A DNA stretch of 64,000 nt, taken from contig NW_026262668.1 of NCBI RefSeq assembly GCF_021869535.1, positions 25,921,732 through 25,985,731 of the forward strand, in the 5' to 3' direction. The notes beneath the pieces are model-generated. The model was not told the DNA's origin, searched no databases, and saw only the letters and a list, made by a program, of their open reading frames with translations. Origin of the DNA: Mytilus californianus (taxonomy: Eukaryota > Mollusca > Bivalvia > Mytilida > Mytilidae). Shown piece by piece: positions 45,120 through 56,999 of this stretch. Made by a program: the position numbers and the translations under genes. How positions within the stretch are numbered: position 1 is the stretch's first letter; the number at the start of each line of letters is the position of its first letter.

Positions 45120-45310
45120 TGTACATCATGTAACTGTACTTGTTGCCACCGATGTGGGGTCTCTGATAACTGGCTAATCAGACGTTGATTCTTGCTGCCA
45201 TCTCTTAACCAAACAATTTCTAACAATTCCCCATTATGTGTATCCGTGTTAACAGTATCACCATAAGACCAAAACACATAATTTGATTGACTTCCAAGTT
45301 CAGAATACAT
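45120..45310 (-). CDS. Possible MAM-like exon
   Basis: An open frame of about 63 codons on the minus strand, ending at a gtaaac donor in phase 2. The sequence MYSELGSQSNYVFWSYGD, then NGELLEIVWLRDGSKNQR and a closing TPHRWQQVQLHDV, is balanced and non-repetitive. The second half resembles the end of a MAM-type domain (LxV.W.R.G....W.QVQ), an extracellular adhesion fold. That is a weak recognition without the domain's cysteines. It lies upstream of the small secreted gene on the same strand, but its signal-less reading suggests a separate gene. Confidence 0.3.
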
Positions 45311-45644
45311 TTAAGAACTACGAAAGCCGACAATTCTGCAACACTTCTAAAATTTCAGATTGTTAATGAAACTCCATCTAAGATCAATTGTTTGCATGTG
45401 TATATGTGATAACAGAAAAAGGTTATGCATCCACACTGTCTAGGGTGATTGTGGGGTTACGATCTTGTTCTCTATAGCTCTTTAATACATTTTCTTCTTT
45501 TCCTGTTGTATGTCCAAAACATATACATTTTGTATTTTATATCACTCCGTACAACCAAACATGTTTTGTAAGACCCGACGGTTACTATCACGCACCACTG
45601 TAAACTTTGGGGCGCTTCGGGAAGTATGTATTTGGATATTATAT

Positions 45645-46063
45645 AAATAATAAATAGCTGAGAGGGTAATAGAGCAGAGTGTTACCCCGAGAAAACATTG
45701 TCAACTGAGGAGAAACCAAGGTTGACAATGTGTTTTCGAGGGGTAACAATCTGCTCTATTACCCTCTCAGATATGTGTTATTTAATTTATTATACTGAAT
45801 GTTCTGTTATTACTGTCGATTAAATTTCAAATTCAAAGTAATAAACTATGACGACGTCTTGTACATAACAACCATCCGTATTTAATAAAGCGCACACTTG
45901 ATCAAGCGCCTCCTTAAAGGGCAAAAGAGTATTTGCCATAGGATAGAGTCGTATTTAATAAAGCGCACACTTGATCAAGCGTCTCCATGAAGGGTAATAT
46001 AGTAAGTTAACACCCTCGTATTAGCCTTTCAAAATATGGCATTTTAACGTGAAGTATAATAAA
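45645..46063 (+). mobile_element. Single arm of the hairpin-ended foldback family
   Basis: Matches the left arm of 34817-35993: terminal hairpin (aaatagctgagagggtaata, 'ccccgagaaaacattgtc', mirrored), then 'attatactgaatgttctg' and 'aagcgcacacttgatcaagc', ending at 'aacgtgaagtataata'. Inside, a 73-bp stretch is tandemly doubled (from 45877 and 45950). The other arm is absent. Confidence 0.8.
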
Positions 46064-46200
46064 AGAAGATGTGGTATGAGTGCCAATGAGACAACTCTCC
46101 ATCCAAGTCACAATTTGTAAAAGTAAACCATTATAGGTCAAAGTACGGCCTTCAACACGGAGCTTTGGCTCACACCGAAAAGCAAGCTATGAAGGGCCCC
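46064..46200 (+). repeat. 'gtgccaatgagacaactctc' dispersed family, copy 2
   Basis: 'agaagatgtggtatgagtgc', 'tccatccaagtcacaattt', 'aaagtacggccttcaacac', 'ggctcacaccgaaaagcaag'. It abuts the foldback arm directly. Confidence 0.85.
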
Positions 46201-46359
46201 AAAAATGATTAATATAAAACCATTCAAAATTCTGTTTTACATTTAGAATAAAGTGAAAAGGCGTTGCGGTTCAAATTACAGTAACGTTTTTGTTGTTATA
46301 CTTGACATGATCTTTTGCAAAATGTGTTTTTAATAAACATAATGAAAATAGAAATAAAA

Positions 46360-46480
46360 AGATGTGGTATGAGTGCTAATGACACAACTATCCACCAGAG
46401 TCCAAATGACATGCATGTAAGCAAAATTAATACAGGCCGTCAACAATGAGCAAACCCCAAACTGTATATTCAGCTTTAAA
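46360..46480 (+). repeat. 'gtgccaatgagac' dispersed family, copy 3 (diverged)
   Basis: 'agatgtggtatgagtgctaa', 'acacaactatccacc', 'gccgtcaacaatgagcaaac'. A further decayed piece lies at about 47595-47675 ('gtgaggacttcaacacggag'). Confidence 0.7.
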
Positions 46481-47012
46481 TGGCCCTGACATTACCAAAA
46501 AGTGAAACTATTCAAACTAGAAAACCAAAGGCCTGATTTAAAATACAGCCCTTCATATGCGTATATGAAATCAAACATTAATGGAAAAGAATTTCCAGAA
46601 TCTTTCCCTCTTAACTTTTTCAGACACCTTTCTGAAATACTTGTTATTGAATGAAAAAGGATATTTTGGGAAACCTCAACTTTAATAAGTCCGGTTTTTT
46701 TTTTCTCGAGAATAGTACTAGTCAAGGTTGTTTTAGTAGCTCCCAGGTTTTATCGAAGTCTCAGCAAATGCTTATAGTATTAATGTTTCCATTACTCTTA
46801 ATCATGTTAGCTTTGTATTTGTAATGATGGCTTCGAAATTATTTGATTATTTATACTTTTTACTTTATTTTATGGCCATTACATTAATAAACTAACGGAG
46901 ACAAATTTCTGGAAATATAGATATATAAAACTGAAAATCATATATAAAACCGTGTATTGGTATGTCAAAACTGACATTGCCTTTATTGCAATTGGAAACT
47001 CCAGATTGATTG
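46481..47012. other. No recognised gene
   Basis: Nothing recognised. Confidence 0.4.
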
Positions 47013-47070
47013 GTTGATTTTTGGTGTTTAACGCCATTTTCAGTACCATTGGCTATACCGTGCCGGCTAG
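47013..47070 (-). repeat. SINE tail fragment
   Basis: 'gattggttgatttttggtgt' then 'taacgccattttcagtacc' is the 3' tail of the SINE type seen at 33183. The Pol III head is missing. Confidence 0.7.
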
Positions 47071-49236
47071 TTTGTGTTTTCAATAACATACAGTCACTAC
47101 ATTGTTTTCAAATTACAACTTTTTCATTTTTTCTAGTTTTTAAAAAGAATCAATATATTTTTTTTTCACACTCCCTTCTAAAACATTTTTTTAAGACACC
47201 TGATTGAAAAAAACCGTTCTCCTACAAAAGATAAACGTTCGATGTCTTATACTATTTGTATTGATACATCTTTGATATTCTTGGTTATTTCCATGCTTGC
47301 AGATAGTTGGCTATTTTTTGCCAAAGTCACGTTCAGGCTAAATATCTGTTTCTCTTTTAGACCTTCAAATCAACGAGTCTTGCTGTTTGGTAACAAGCTT
47401 AATCTGGCCAAGACACACGATTTAGGGCATTTTTTAAACTTTGTGTGTGCCAAATACATATATGTCTTTAATTGGCAGTGTATGCTAAATAAAAAAAAAA
47501 GGATATGGGTTATCTATCCCCGTCACAAAATCAGTACATGCACAGTAAAAAACACAAAAAGCAAAGGAACAGCGCCTTTATAGCTGTTCTTCATCTCAAA
47601 GTCAAAGTGAGGACTTCAACACGGAGCAAACACTCTCACCTCATTGCAAGTTTTAGACGGCCCCTATCACCGGTTTGAGAGTAATTCTTTGCAAACTGAC
47701 GATCACGCCACACCTGTGAATTGAAGAATAAAAAAACCATGGAGTAATATCAATTATCCGGCAAAGAAATCAAACTTTTACTGTCATACTGTAGCCCGAC
47801 AATCACACTAAAGACTGCAAAAACAATACAAACATTAAGACAACCACGTTTTAATATGTTTAATATTCTTTGAAATTCATTTCAGCTCATCACTTTATCA
47901 TGTTTATAAAATACCACCGAGTCAAATTTGATTTATGTATATCTATTATGCTTTCATTTTGCTAGAGGTTTTCATAAAAAACAAAAAACAAAAAAAAACA
48001 AAAAAAAAAAAAAAAAAAAAACGCATCCCGTCAATACTAATCTAGATTTTTATTATAACCTGATTTATACTCAAGTAATACGAAAACAGACGTGTTAGTT
48101 CGACTTCCTGGTATGAAAAGGAAGTACTTAATATTGAACACTTCGCAAAGTAAGTAATTCTGTTTTCGTTATAAATTGTGCATATTCCAAAAATGTCAAT
48201 TAACACGAATCACGAATGTCATTCAACCCTTGAAATAGTTTCCTTCCCATGTTATCACCATTGCAAGCACTTGATTTATATTTCTTTGTTCTTCTTTTTA
48301 ACTTGATATTCCAGGAGGCAGGAGGATTTTTCGGTGGAGCGAATATTCATTTTAATCTGTTTCTATGCTGCTTATTTTTTTTTCTCGGCTTCGCAAAAAA
48401 TCAAATGGTCGTCTTTTTATTATATCTTACATGTTTTCACAAAAATCATGAAATTGGCAGTATTCGATCAACACTTGTCCGTTTAACGAAAAGAATAAGA
48501 TGTCCGCTAGGATCTCATAGAGATTTGCATCAACTGGTGAAAAACCGTGAATAAAAACATGTAAAAGAAAAAAAAAATGTCTCGCTTTCAGTTACGTTGT
48601 TGATAAATGCAAAAATGATAACGATAAAGGATTACTTACTTTGCCAAGTGTCAAAGATTAAGTACCTCATTAGAATACAAGGAAGTCACACTAACGTGTT
48701 TGTATCCAATCATTCGAGTATGACATAATGGGGTCGATGGCCGTATATATATAACACACCTATTCAAACTATTGCCTGACGAATGCTGGATGATGGAATA
48801 TAATATGTGCCTCTAGTCCAAAATGTAGTGCAAACTTTTTTTACCATACACGGTCTTAACTTTGTCCTAACATAACTAAGGTAAAAGCAGTTAAGAAAAA
48901 AATCCTAAATTCACATTTGATTAGTTACTATGGAAAACGATGACAAAATTAGTATATTTTGTAAACTTCTTGATTTTACTTGTTTTGTTTTTCAACTTTA
49001 AAGTATATTTTTGATTGGGCACCCTAAAATAACAACCTTATATTTGGTTAGATCATTTAAATTTGAATAAGTATACACCCTTTCTTAAACATTTTAAATG
49101 CGGTTTAAGAATGGATTCGATATTAGTGGCACGAGAGGTGCAACGGTCAAAAGAACTTATATCAACCAATCTCATGAGTGTATGTAATGACGGGAAAAAC
49201 AATAATAAATTTTCGTCATTTTATTTCGAGCAGTTG
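47071..49236. other. No recognised gene
   Basis: The frame at 47242-47583 starts with a hydrophobic stretch but has no motif or splice support. An A-rich tract lies at 47976-48021. About 48110-48180 and 48610-48690 both carry 'ttcgcaaagtaagtaa'/'cttactttgcc' and 'aggaagt', possibly the ends of an inverted-repeat element of about 0.5 kb. Confidence 0.35.
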
Positions 49237-49300
49237 GCCCGAGAACACAGTTATTTCGTAGTGCATTTCTTTTAGACAATGAAGTCAAATTAAAAACATC
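49237..49300 (+). repeat. 'ggcccgagaacacag' repeat, copy 1
   Basis: 'ggcccgagaacacagttatt' then 'cgtagtgcatttc'. A partner lies at 50991. Confidence 0.7.
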
Positions 49301-50990
49301 GCACCTGCTCTATCTCAAAAAGATTTTTACAGTGTAGTGTACTACTATTGGGACAAATAATATCAAAATTATAGAAAAGTCTACCAGCTCTAACTCAAAA
49401 TATTGACAATTCTATGTAAAGGGGGTTTAAAATTCAGTTTGACAGCTTCAGACATTCTAGTTTTTGACCTTTTTTAACTGGACCAAATCACTACTTAACA
49501 TAAAGATTCAGCACCCAAATTTTTTTAACATGTAATTTCATCCCCTTACTTAATATTTCCTGCATAAAATATCAAGAAATAAATTTGGAAAGTGTATGAA
49601 AAAAAATTGCAAGTTATACACTTTCCACACTAGGCACTATATTTGTAGACAACGAAAATCTAAGGACGATAAATGTGTCCTCGGACGGACCTAATAGTAT
49701 AGAACGACTTGACCAATTCTAATAAAACTTTGCATAACCTAAGCTTAAGGAATTATAAGACAGTTGGCCAAGTTTCATGGCCATAGTATATATATTATAG
49801 AAACTATGGCAATTTTAATATTGAAATTTGATTGTTTAATTTTGACGTTTAAATCAAATATTTTCAACTATCAAGATTTGGGCTTAAAAAATTTAAATAT
49901 TGCAAAAATTTGCTTTTTAAATGCTCTTAAATATAATATATTAAGTATTAAAAGCAACTGAACACTCATTTGATTTATCAGATTTATTACAATTATTCAA
50001 AAGTCAAATTTATATGAGCGTGTGCCTGAAAATAGAGATTTTCGAATTAAGGGGAGCCTTTCAGAAACATGCATTTTTTTCAACCAATTTGAAGTTTTTG
50101 AAGTTTTTTACCATAACTTATTCTTTCATATGTATTAAATGTACTTTAAATGGAAAGAAAAATTACAAAAAGCATACCAAATGAGTATAAAATGGTCTTA
50201 GGCTATGCAAGACTGAAAATTATTTAGCGTCAATTAGCACATATTTACATATAAAAATGCATACAGAAGCTATAAGAAATGGAAATTTGTTACTTTGTGC
50301 TCAGTTCTATGCTAAGATGTCATGATACAAGAAGTCTAATTGCAAAAGGACTCTTGCATTCAACATTTTTTGCAGACAGTATGGTCTGATGCACAGTTTT
50401 TTCACTTTTCAATGGAAAACTTGCATGTAGTTTTAGTCTCAACTGGCATATATTTGAACCACATACTATCCTACAGAAGAATATAAAGGTAGTATATGAA
50501 AAGGATAATGTGCACAGATCATTGTCAAGTGCTTTTTTTACAGATTTAGTGAATTTTTTATGATAGACTACACATTCTATGTACAAAGCTCTTCACATTT
50601 CACATACATTAAACAGGCCGTTCGACCAGGGCCTAAATACAACATAGTTTGCACTTTTTTTCTGTGATAATCTACTTTTCTCTATATTCAGAGTTCACAA
50701 ATGGTTAATAGAATTTGAATTAATCATAGAAACACAAATATCAAAGCATAAAAAGCTGTCAGATAGAAAGTCAGCATGCCTCTTAGGCTTAAAAATGGAA
50801 ACTGCTTTAAAATGCTTATTTCAGCCGTATAATGTCAAAATGGGACATTTTAACAGAATTTCTTTCAAATAAAGATGTAAATCCTTTACTTTTATTGAGT
50901 TTGACAAATTGAAACCAGCAAACAATTCAGGGACGTTGCCAAAGTACAGTTGCCAAAGTACAGAATCTACATTTCCTGATTTCATCTCTT
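49301..50990. other. No recognised gene
   Basis: AT-rich sequence between two direct repeats. It contains 'ctaggcactatatttgtag', 'taaaactttgcataacc' and 'agtttcatggcca', which look like decayed mussel repeats. No frame with motifs. Confidence 0.35.
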
Positions 50991-51050
50991 AGGCCCGAGA
51001 ACACAGTTATTTTGTAGTGCATTTCATACTGACAATCAGACACACCTGCC
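50991..51050 (+). repeat. 'ggcccgagaacacag' repeat, copy 2
   Basis: Same block as 49237, in direct orientation. Confidence 0.7.
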
Positions 51051-51635
51051 TATCTGACAGGAGAACTAGAATTCGAATTACTCAAGTTATGCTTACTAAA
51101 GATAAACTTGCAACATGCCATCATTCGGCTGCATGTCAGTATTATCGTACTTTAATTTTGAACTGATATAGGTGAGGGCGCTGGCGCCATGTTGTTGACT
51201 TTTGAAAAAAAGAAGATTGAAGTTTTAAAGCGATGTTTGACAGTGTTATATTTGAAATAATTTAATGTATGTTTGATAATCGTTGAAATTTGCGCATCAT
51301 CCTATGGACGATTATCAGAAGCATAGGTTGAACATGCATTGGTATCTAATTTCATTAAAAAAAATATTGACTGAAGTTGTTCCCACAGGAATTCCAATTT
51401 AATCATCAATACAATTCACCGCGTTTCAATTGTCATGTTTTCAGCAAATATCACTCTAATTAATAATTTTAGTCAACCATGATTACAAAACATGCGTGTA
51501 CTGTATCTATTCAGACAGAAAAGGAAAACATTGACTCGTCTATTTATTCACATAAAATATAAACACATTGATCGATCGAACTAATATACACATCTACCAT
51601 CTATTAAATATAAGTCGAAGAGAGACAATTGATAC

Positions 51636-52443
51636 GTGAGAAGACTACAAAAGACCATTAGTTTAGGTACTTTAGTCCTTCTCAAGAAACATGAGAAAGG
51701 ACGATGTAAAATTCAAGACAATTGGAAGCCAACACCTTATAAGGTTGTCGACAAATTAAATGACAATGTTTATGGTATTCAACTAGCAGATGGATCCGGT
51801 CCAATCAGAAACGTCACCAGAACTGAAATTCTGGATACAGGTACTCAAACTGTTGAAAAAAAACGCTGAAGACAGCGATTCATTTTCTGAGGAGTGGGAT
51901 GGATATTTAGAAATATCTCATACTCCAGAGACAGGAACTTTATTAGACAAGACTGCAGAAAGTGAAACAAAAGAAGATTCTAATACCGTACCAGCTGATA
52001 AAACAAAGAAGAATTATGATACCGTGTTAACCGACAAAACAAGGAAGAATTCTGATACCGTGTTAATCGACAAAACAAGGAAGTATACAGATTCAGTGTT
52101 ATCTGAAGATTTAAGTGATTCTTCAACTGATATTCAAGATCAACCAGTTCGTATGAAGACAACTCGTTCATCAGCAGGAAAGCATTCAAACCTGTATAAA
52201 TTACCGAAATTTGTGTTGAACCATAATAAAGTTCATACTCAAGAAAATATTGTGTTTTGTGAAAATAAGTCTGAATATCAAAATGTGTTGGTGAAATCTG
52301 AAAAATGTGACCAACAAGTAAGCAGTTTAGTGAATTTCGAGGAGTTAGGACAAGCAATGGCTGCACTAGGAGAAAGTCTAGGGAAATCACTGGGACAGAA
52401 TCTTAAAGAAGTTTGGCTGAAAAACAATCACTTTAACAATTAA
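51636..52443 (+). pseudogene. Ty3/Gypsy retrotransposon pol, C-terminal end, frameshifted
   Basis: Two overlapping frames. Frame A (51636-51869) encodes GTLVLLKKHEKGRCKIQDNW, then KPTPYKVVDKLNDNVYGIQL and RNVTRTEIL: the C-terminal domain of a Gypsy integrase, the DNA-binding part downstream of the DDE core. Frame B (open to 52443) continues with a Ser/Asp/Glu-rich tail, three to four 13-residue repeats (DTVLTDKTRKNS type, about 51970-52110), then a TTRSSAGKHSNLYKLPKF block like the R-S-T-AG-HSNP-LPR segment that closes many Gypsy pol proteins, and an Ala/Leu-rich end. The frames meet at an A8 run (51856-51863), so a one-base slip explains the break. The integrase core, RT, protease, gag and 5' LTR are absent, so the copy is 5'-truncated and dead. 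It is followed by a probable 3' LTR. Confidence 0.85.
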
Positions 52444-52591
52444 GATTTGAACACTGTTTTGTACATTTACATTTTAGATTTTATTTTCAAATTGTATTCA
52501 TATGATGTTTTTTTATATATCGGAAAAAATACAAGGAAAAAATAATATAAAGAAAAATGTAAGAAAATATTTTGATATTTTTTTATTTTAT

Positions 52592-53313
52592 TGTTGAGGG
52601 CAACAATTTGGAAACAAGGAAGATTTGTAGCATGAGAGAATGAGATTTTGATAATTTTTTAGATTGAATTGTTTCCCTTTGTATAGTTATTGAAATTTAG
52701 TTTGGAAATTATTTTTACTCTAAAATAATTACTATTTAGTGATTAAGATATTCAAAGAATATATAAAAAGAAGATAAAGATAAAAATAAATAGATTTTAA
52801 TTTTATTGTAAAGAGAGATTTTTGATACCCTCGTAGGTTAATTGCGCAGATAATAGCGTGGGTAGTTAAAAGAGGTTGACATTCATTTTTGTCACTCACT
52901 GACAATTTTTTGGGAACACAATGTGACGTGTGTAATTGGAAACAGAATTGTGAACATTCAAATATTGTAAGTTGAATTATGATTATTATGAAGTAATATT
53001 ATATGTTTAAAACAAGTTTTTATCACAGTAAACTTTCAAGTGAGAAGCATATCACGTGTAGCATGTGGTTTAGGTGAAAAACGATAATTTAAGTTGTTAC
53101 ACGTTTAAGACAGTTTTAAAATAAAGATATAGAAGTTATTAAAGTCATAATTCATTCACAAGTTATAATTTAGTTATGGAGAAGCTATTTAGATTTTTAG
53201 TATTATAATTGTATACTAATTTCTCTGTAACATTATGTTTATGAGAATAAAAATATTCGTATTCGGAACTTCTTGCTCAAATATCCATATGTAAAGGATA
53301 TAAGTCGATAACA
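52592..53313 (+). mobile_element. Probable 3' LTR of the Gypsy element
   Basis: It begins TGTTGAGGGCAACA shortly after purine-rich DNA (52530-52565), contains AATAAA near 53245 followed by 'attcgtattcggaacttctt', and may end at '...gataaca'. The right boundary is uncertain (alternatives near 53287 and 53505). There is no second LTR in the window to compare. Confidence 0.4.
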
Positions 53314-54661
53314 GTCCATTCTGTAAAATACTGTACAGGTCTGAGGCCGCAGACTGTTAGAGGCTTATATATTACTTAAAAATTGGTTTGAAATGTAAAC
53401 TAGGTGAAAAAGAAAACAAATAAAAACTTTTGTTAGGATTTATTTTCATCAAGTGTGTAAATTGTTTTATGGATAAACTCTATTAATATTATCTTACATG
53501 TTGGCCCCTTCTAAACAGTAGCTCAACTTAAACAATAGACAAAAATAAACTACAGCTGAAGGAAAACAACATGTATAGCTATATTTGCACTTGGTACACA
53601 GGGTGATGTTTAGGTTGTTAATCAAATTCTTGATTAGCTATTTTGTCAAAGGAACAATATGTGGCTTGTACATCAACACTTTGTAAAACATCTACTTCAG
53701 ATGAACGATTTTCTCCTCATTATGATAATATAATTATTTTACTTGTGGCCCTTGTATTGCGACATGATGTGTCAAGCGTTAGAAGCATTATTTATTCTTT
53801 TTATTTCATTTGTTGCTGAAAATGATATTCGCAAGAAAAAGAGAAGAGGGCGATTTTTATATCCAAAGAAGACGAAGATAAATCTTTTGCAAAAGGAAAT
53901 GCCTAAAAGCACAAAAAATTGGTTGATTTTTTTAGTCCTTGAACTATCATATACCTGTACGATTCAATTATGCTACCTTCAGCTGTCCAATATTTTTAAG
54001 AAAGAAGAGGGTTATTTAAAAAAAATATTTGACAGTTAAAGGTAATGGTTTCTTACAGGTAAATGATAGTTTAATCACTGAAATAAAGAACGGTACAACA
54101 ATAGAATGACGTCACACCAATGTTTTAATTTTAAAAACATTTCTTTATGACCAACAAAAACCAAAATTGACAGACATGTTCCTTTGATCCCTTCTAACGA
54201 TTTATATATTTCAAAAATTGTTCGCTATGCCAATATCCGCAGTGACGTTTCCTATTTCGATGAACGTGATTAATGTATTACTGTTGAAATACGGGATTAA
54301 GTTAACACAATTTACATAAAACCGTTACTAAATTCATCCATAAATACATACATTTGGTTCGAAAGTTTGGTTGTCATTGTACAAAACTTATTCCAAACGG
54401 AATATCACATCCCATTATTTATTTATAAGAGTTCGCATTGCGGAACAATATTACTGACCTTTTGAACAAAATAGAGAGTACCGTGAACAGTCTCCGGGAC
54501 AAGTTTGCAATTCCGCTGAGTACAAAAGTTGTCATCTTAATTTTTGGAGGTAGGTCAAAATAAAGTTGATAACTTAGTTGGTATTGGTTCCCTGATATTT
54601 GTCCTAACAAAAATTGGCTCTAGCACCACTGTTGAAAAAGTTATGCCACTTTTTTTACAAA
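53314..54661. other. No recognised gene
   Basis: The frame at 53743-54039 has a hydrophobic start and a Lys/Arg patch but no recognisable domain or splice context. Nothing else. Confidence 0.35.
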
Positions 54662-55012
54662 CTTCCTCAGAGGAAAAGTTGTTTTCCTCAAGGGAAATCA
54701 AATTTCCCTAATGGAAAAAGATTTTTCACCAAGGGAAATTTTTTCTTCCTCAAAGGAAAAAGATTTCCCTTAGGAAATTTGCTGCATAAATATTTCCTTT
54801 GAGGAAATTCTTTTTCCTGTGCGGAAATTTTGTCAAATTCCATTTCCTTTGAGGAATTTTTGACAAACATTTTTCCTTGAGGGAAAATTCAAGACAGTAA
54901 ATTTCCTCTAAGGAAAATATTGTTCTCCAAATTTCCTCTATGGAAATTTCTGTACATCAAACTTCCCCATAGGAAATGTTTTCCCCTATTTTTCCTCTAT
55001 GGAAATTTCTGA
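54662..55012. repeat. Cluster of 14 short palindromes (TTTCCnnnnnGGAAA)
   Basis: Fourteen units such as ttcctcagaggaa, atttcctttgaggaaat, aaatttcctctaaggaaaat and atttcctctatggaaattt follow each other at about 20-35 bp. The palindromic core is conserved (CCTC/CCCT, AAGG/TAGG/TGAGG), while the A/T-rich spacers are unrelated. Because each core is self-complementary, both strands read the same, giving lysine/phenylalanine/glycine-rich shadow frames either way. It is not a CRISPR array: repeats are too short and degenerate, spacers are irregular, and the host is a eukaryote. Confidence 0.9.
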
Positions 55013-56044
55013 ACAATACAAACAGTATGAATATAATTTTTGCTAGACTGAATAAATAATACAAATGATATTTAAAACTTTAATAAATTTTTGACTGATA
55101 AGTATCATGACATGTATAAAAAAACAATACAGTCTGACTGTTTAGGTCTAGGTATTGTACATACTTTATATGACAAATTTTGATTCGGAAATTTTTTTTT
55201 GTAGCAAAGTTTTTAGTTTTTTGCTTTCTTTGCTATTGTTTCATTGCAATACATTAATAAGCAAACAATTTGAATATCATATCATTTGTGGTGTTCTTAC
55301 ATTGTAATAGTGTGTTCATATTTGCAGATTAAACCAAAAAAAAAAACACTTTTCATGTTAATTTTAATTTTCTTCTGTTCCAGCTGCTGTGTACAGTTAT
55401 TCAATCAAATATTAAGAGTTCAGTGCATAAATTATTCCATCCACTAAACATTTTCCTTCAACTCTTAGAGAAAACATTTTTGCAATTTGTTCTTCAAAGA
55501 TCTTCCTCTGTATATTTAATATGAGGGAGCGATGTAAATGAGTGGATAAAGCAGGTGTTCCTTTCAACAACAAAATACTATTTTTTTCATCATTTCTCCC
55601 TTCTTTCAAGGAATATTTAATATGTTGTTGCATTTACACAATTGTGTTTTTGTGCATCTATGATAAAACTCCATTTTGTTTATAGCCATTATCATGTGAT
55701 TATGCTGAAATTTCATATTTCTTTTTGCAGGAAAGCACACATTCCATTTCACATTAATCCAATTAGCGCACAATGTAGAAAAATATCAACTTTAAGTTTC
55801 CTCTTCAGTATTGACCTATTGATGCATGTGATGATCATGAAAACCAAGATGTCTGACCTATAAATACACAAAATAAACAAATAAAATGTTATAAATGGAG
55901 AGAGAAATAGCAATAAAAAAGCTTATCTTGTGAGGTTTATGAACATTTTAAGAAACTTTCATTTCTTACTTGTGAGTTCTCTTATTTCCGTGCTTTTTGT
56001 CTATGGTTTTTATATTAGATGATTTTGTGCATGTTAGCGATCTT
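55013..56044. other. No recognised gene
   Basis: AT-rich; short frames without motifs. Confidence 0.4.
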
Positions 56045-56640
56045 TTGAGTTGAGACAATTGCAACGGTTTTTTACAGTTTGTTCTTATGTTGAGCTGTTA
56101 AACCACTATCCCAAGTTAGGGTAGGGTTGAGGGCTCACAAACTTGGGTTTTTTTTTTTATTATAAGTTGTTATTGGTTTTGAACTAGCTGTCAGTAACTG
56201 TGAGTACTAACAGATCTGTACTTTGTGTCTTTTCTGTTATGGGGGATGTATAAATGTCCTGCCTAATCCGGTCTGTGTTTTTTTGCAGGAAATCGGCACC
56301 AGCAAACGTGTTCAAATCATGCCACATCTTCTTATATTTTTATATAACCCCCTCATATTCTTAATGTGTCTGTCCCAAGTTTGGAGCCTGCAGTTTAGTC
56401 TGACACTAAACTTTAGTGGTTGTTGTTGTTTCATGTCTGTCATATTTAATTTTTTTGTCAATTGTTTTGTTATAAATTAGGCATTTAGTTTTATAGTTTT
56501 ATAGGGATTGTTTAAAATATTTTCATCCTAGGGCCTTTTATAGCTGACTATTATGACTATAGGGTATGGGTTTTCTCATTATTGAAGGCCGTCACTGGCC
56601 TATAATTGCTATCATAGACCTATAATCGATAGTTTTCTTA
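56045..56640 (+). repeat. Long dispersed Mytilus-type repeat
   Basis: Ordered blocks: 'agttagggtagggttgaggg', 'tgtctgtcccaagtttggag', 'gtggttgttgttgtttcatg', 'gccttttatagctgact', 'tatgggttttctcattattg', 'aaggccgt'. I recall this block order as a frequent mussel element that ends in the reverse of the 'gtgccaatgagac' family. Confidence 0.75.
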
Positions 56641-56999
56641 TCATATATAACACATCTTGTTATTTTTATAATAGTCATCATTCAAGGACAATAACATTTA
56701 TAGAAGTGGCCTTACAAGTTAGGCTTTGTTGACCTCTGCAAATCTTGCTTCGCCTATCATTTCTGCTGTTTATAATTTCTCTTTATCTTCGATAGTTCTT
56801 GCCCTACACATAAAAAGGGTAAAAATTATTATTTAATGACATCTTGCATCAATTATTATTTTGCTGTTTAATACATATTAATGCGTGTTTAATAAAGGGC
56901 TGCGCCATAAGTGCATGATTAGCATGTTGCCCTTTTAGCTTGTCTTTATGCTTTAAATGAATTTTAATGATCAACTAGAAAAACTGTGAGCACTGCTCA

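Noticed and set aside
47242..47583. 113-codon frame with hydrophobic start
   Set aside because: No family motif, no splice or promoter context, and runs of residues expected from AT-rich DNA.
51170..51215. GC-rich 'gagggcgctggcgccATG' as a gene start (either strand)
   Set aside because: Neither strand gives a first exon with a usable donor; the plus frame ends after about 20 codons.
51636..53313. Complete, possibly active LTR retrotransposon
   Set aside because: Only the pol end and one probable LTR are present; gag, protease, RT, the integrase core and the 5' LTR are missing.
54614..54870. Lys/Phe/Gly-rich open frames on both strands
   Set aside because: They arise from the palindromic TTTCC/GGAAA units, which read alike on either strand; there is no start context or splice support.
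54662..55012. CRISPR array
   Set aside because: Repeats are short, degenerate dyads with irregular spacers in a eukaryotic genome, and there are no cas genes.
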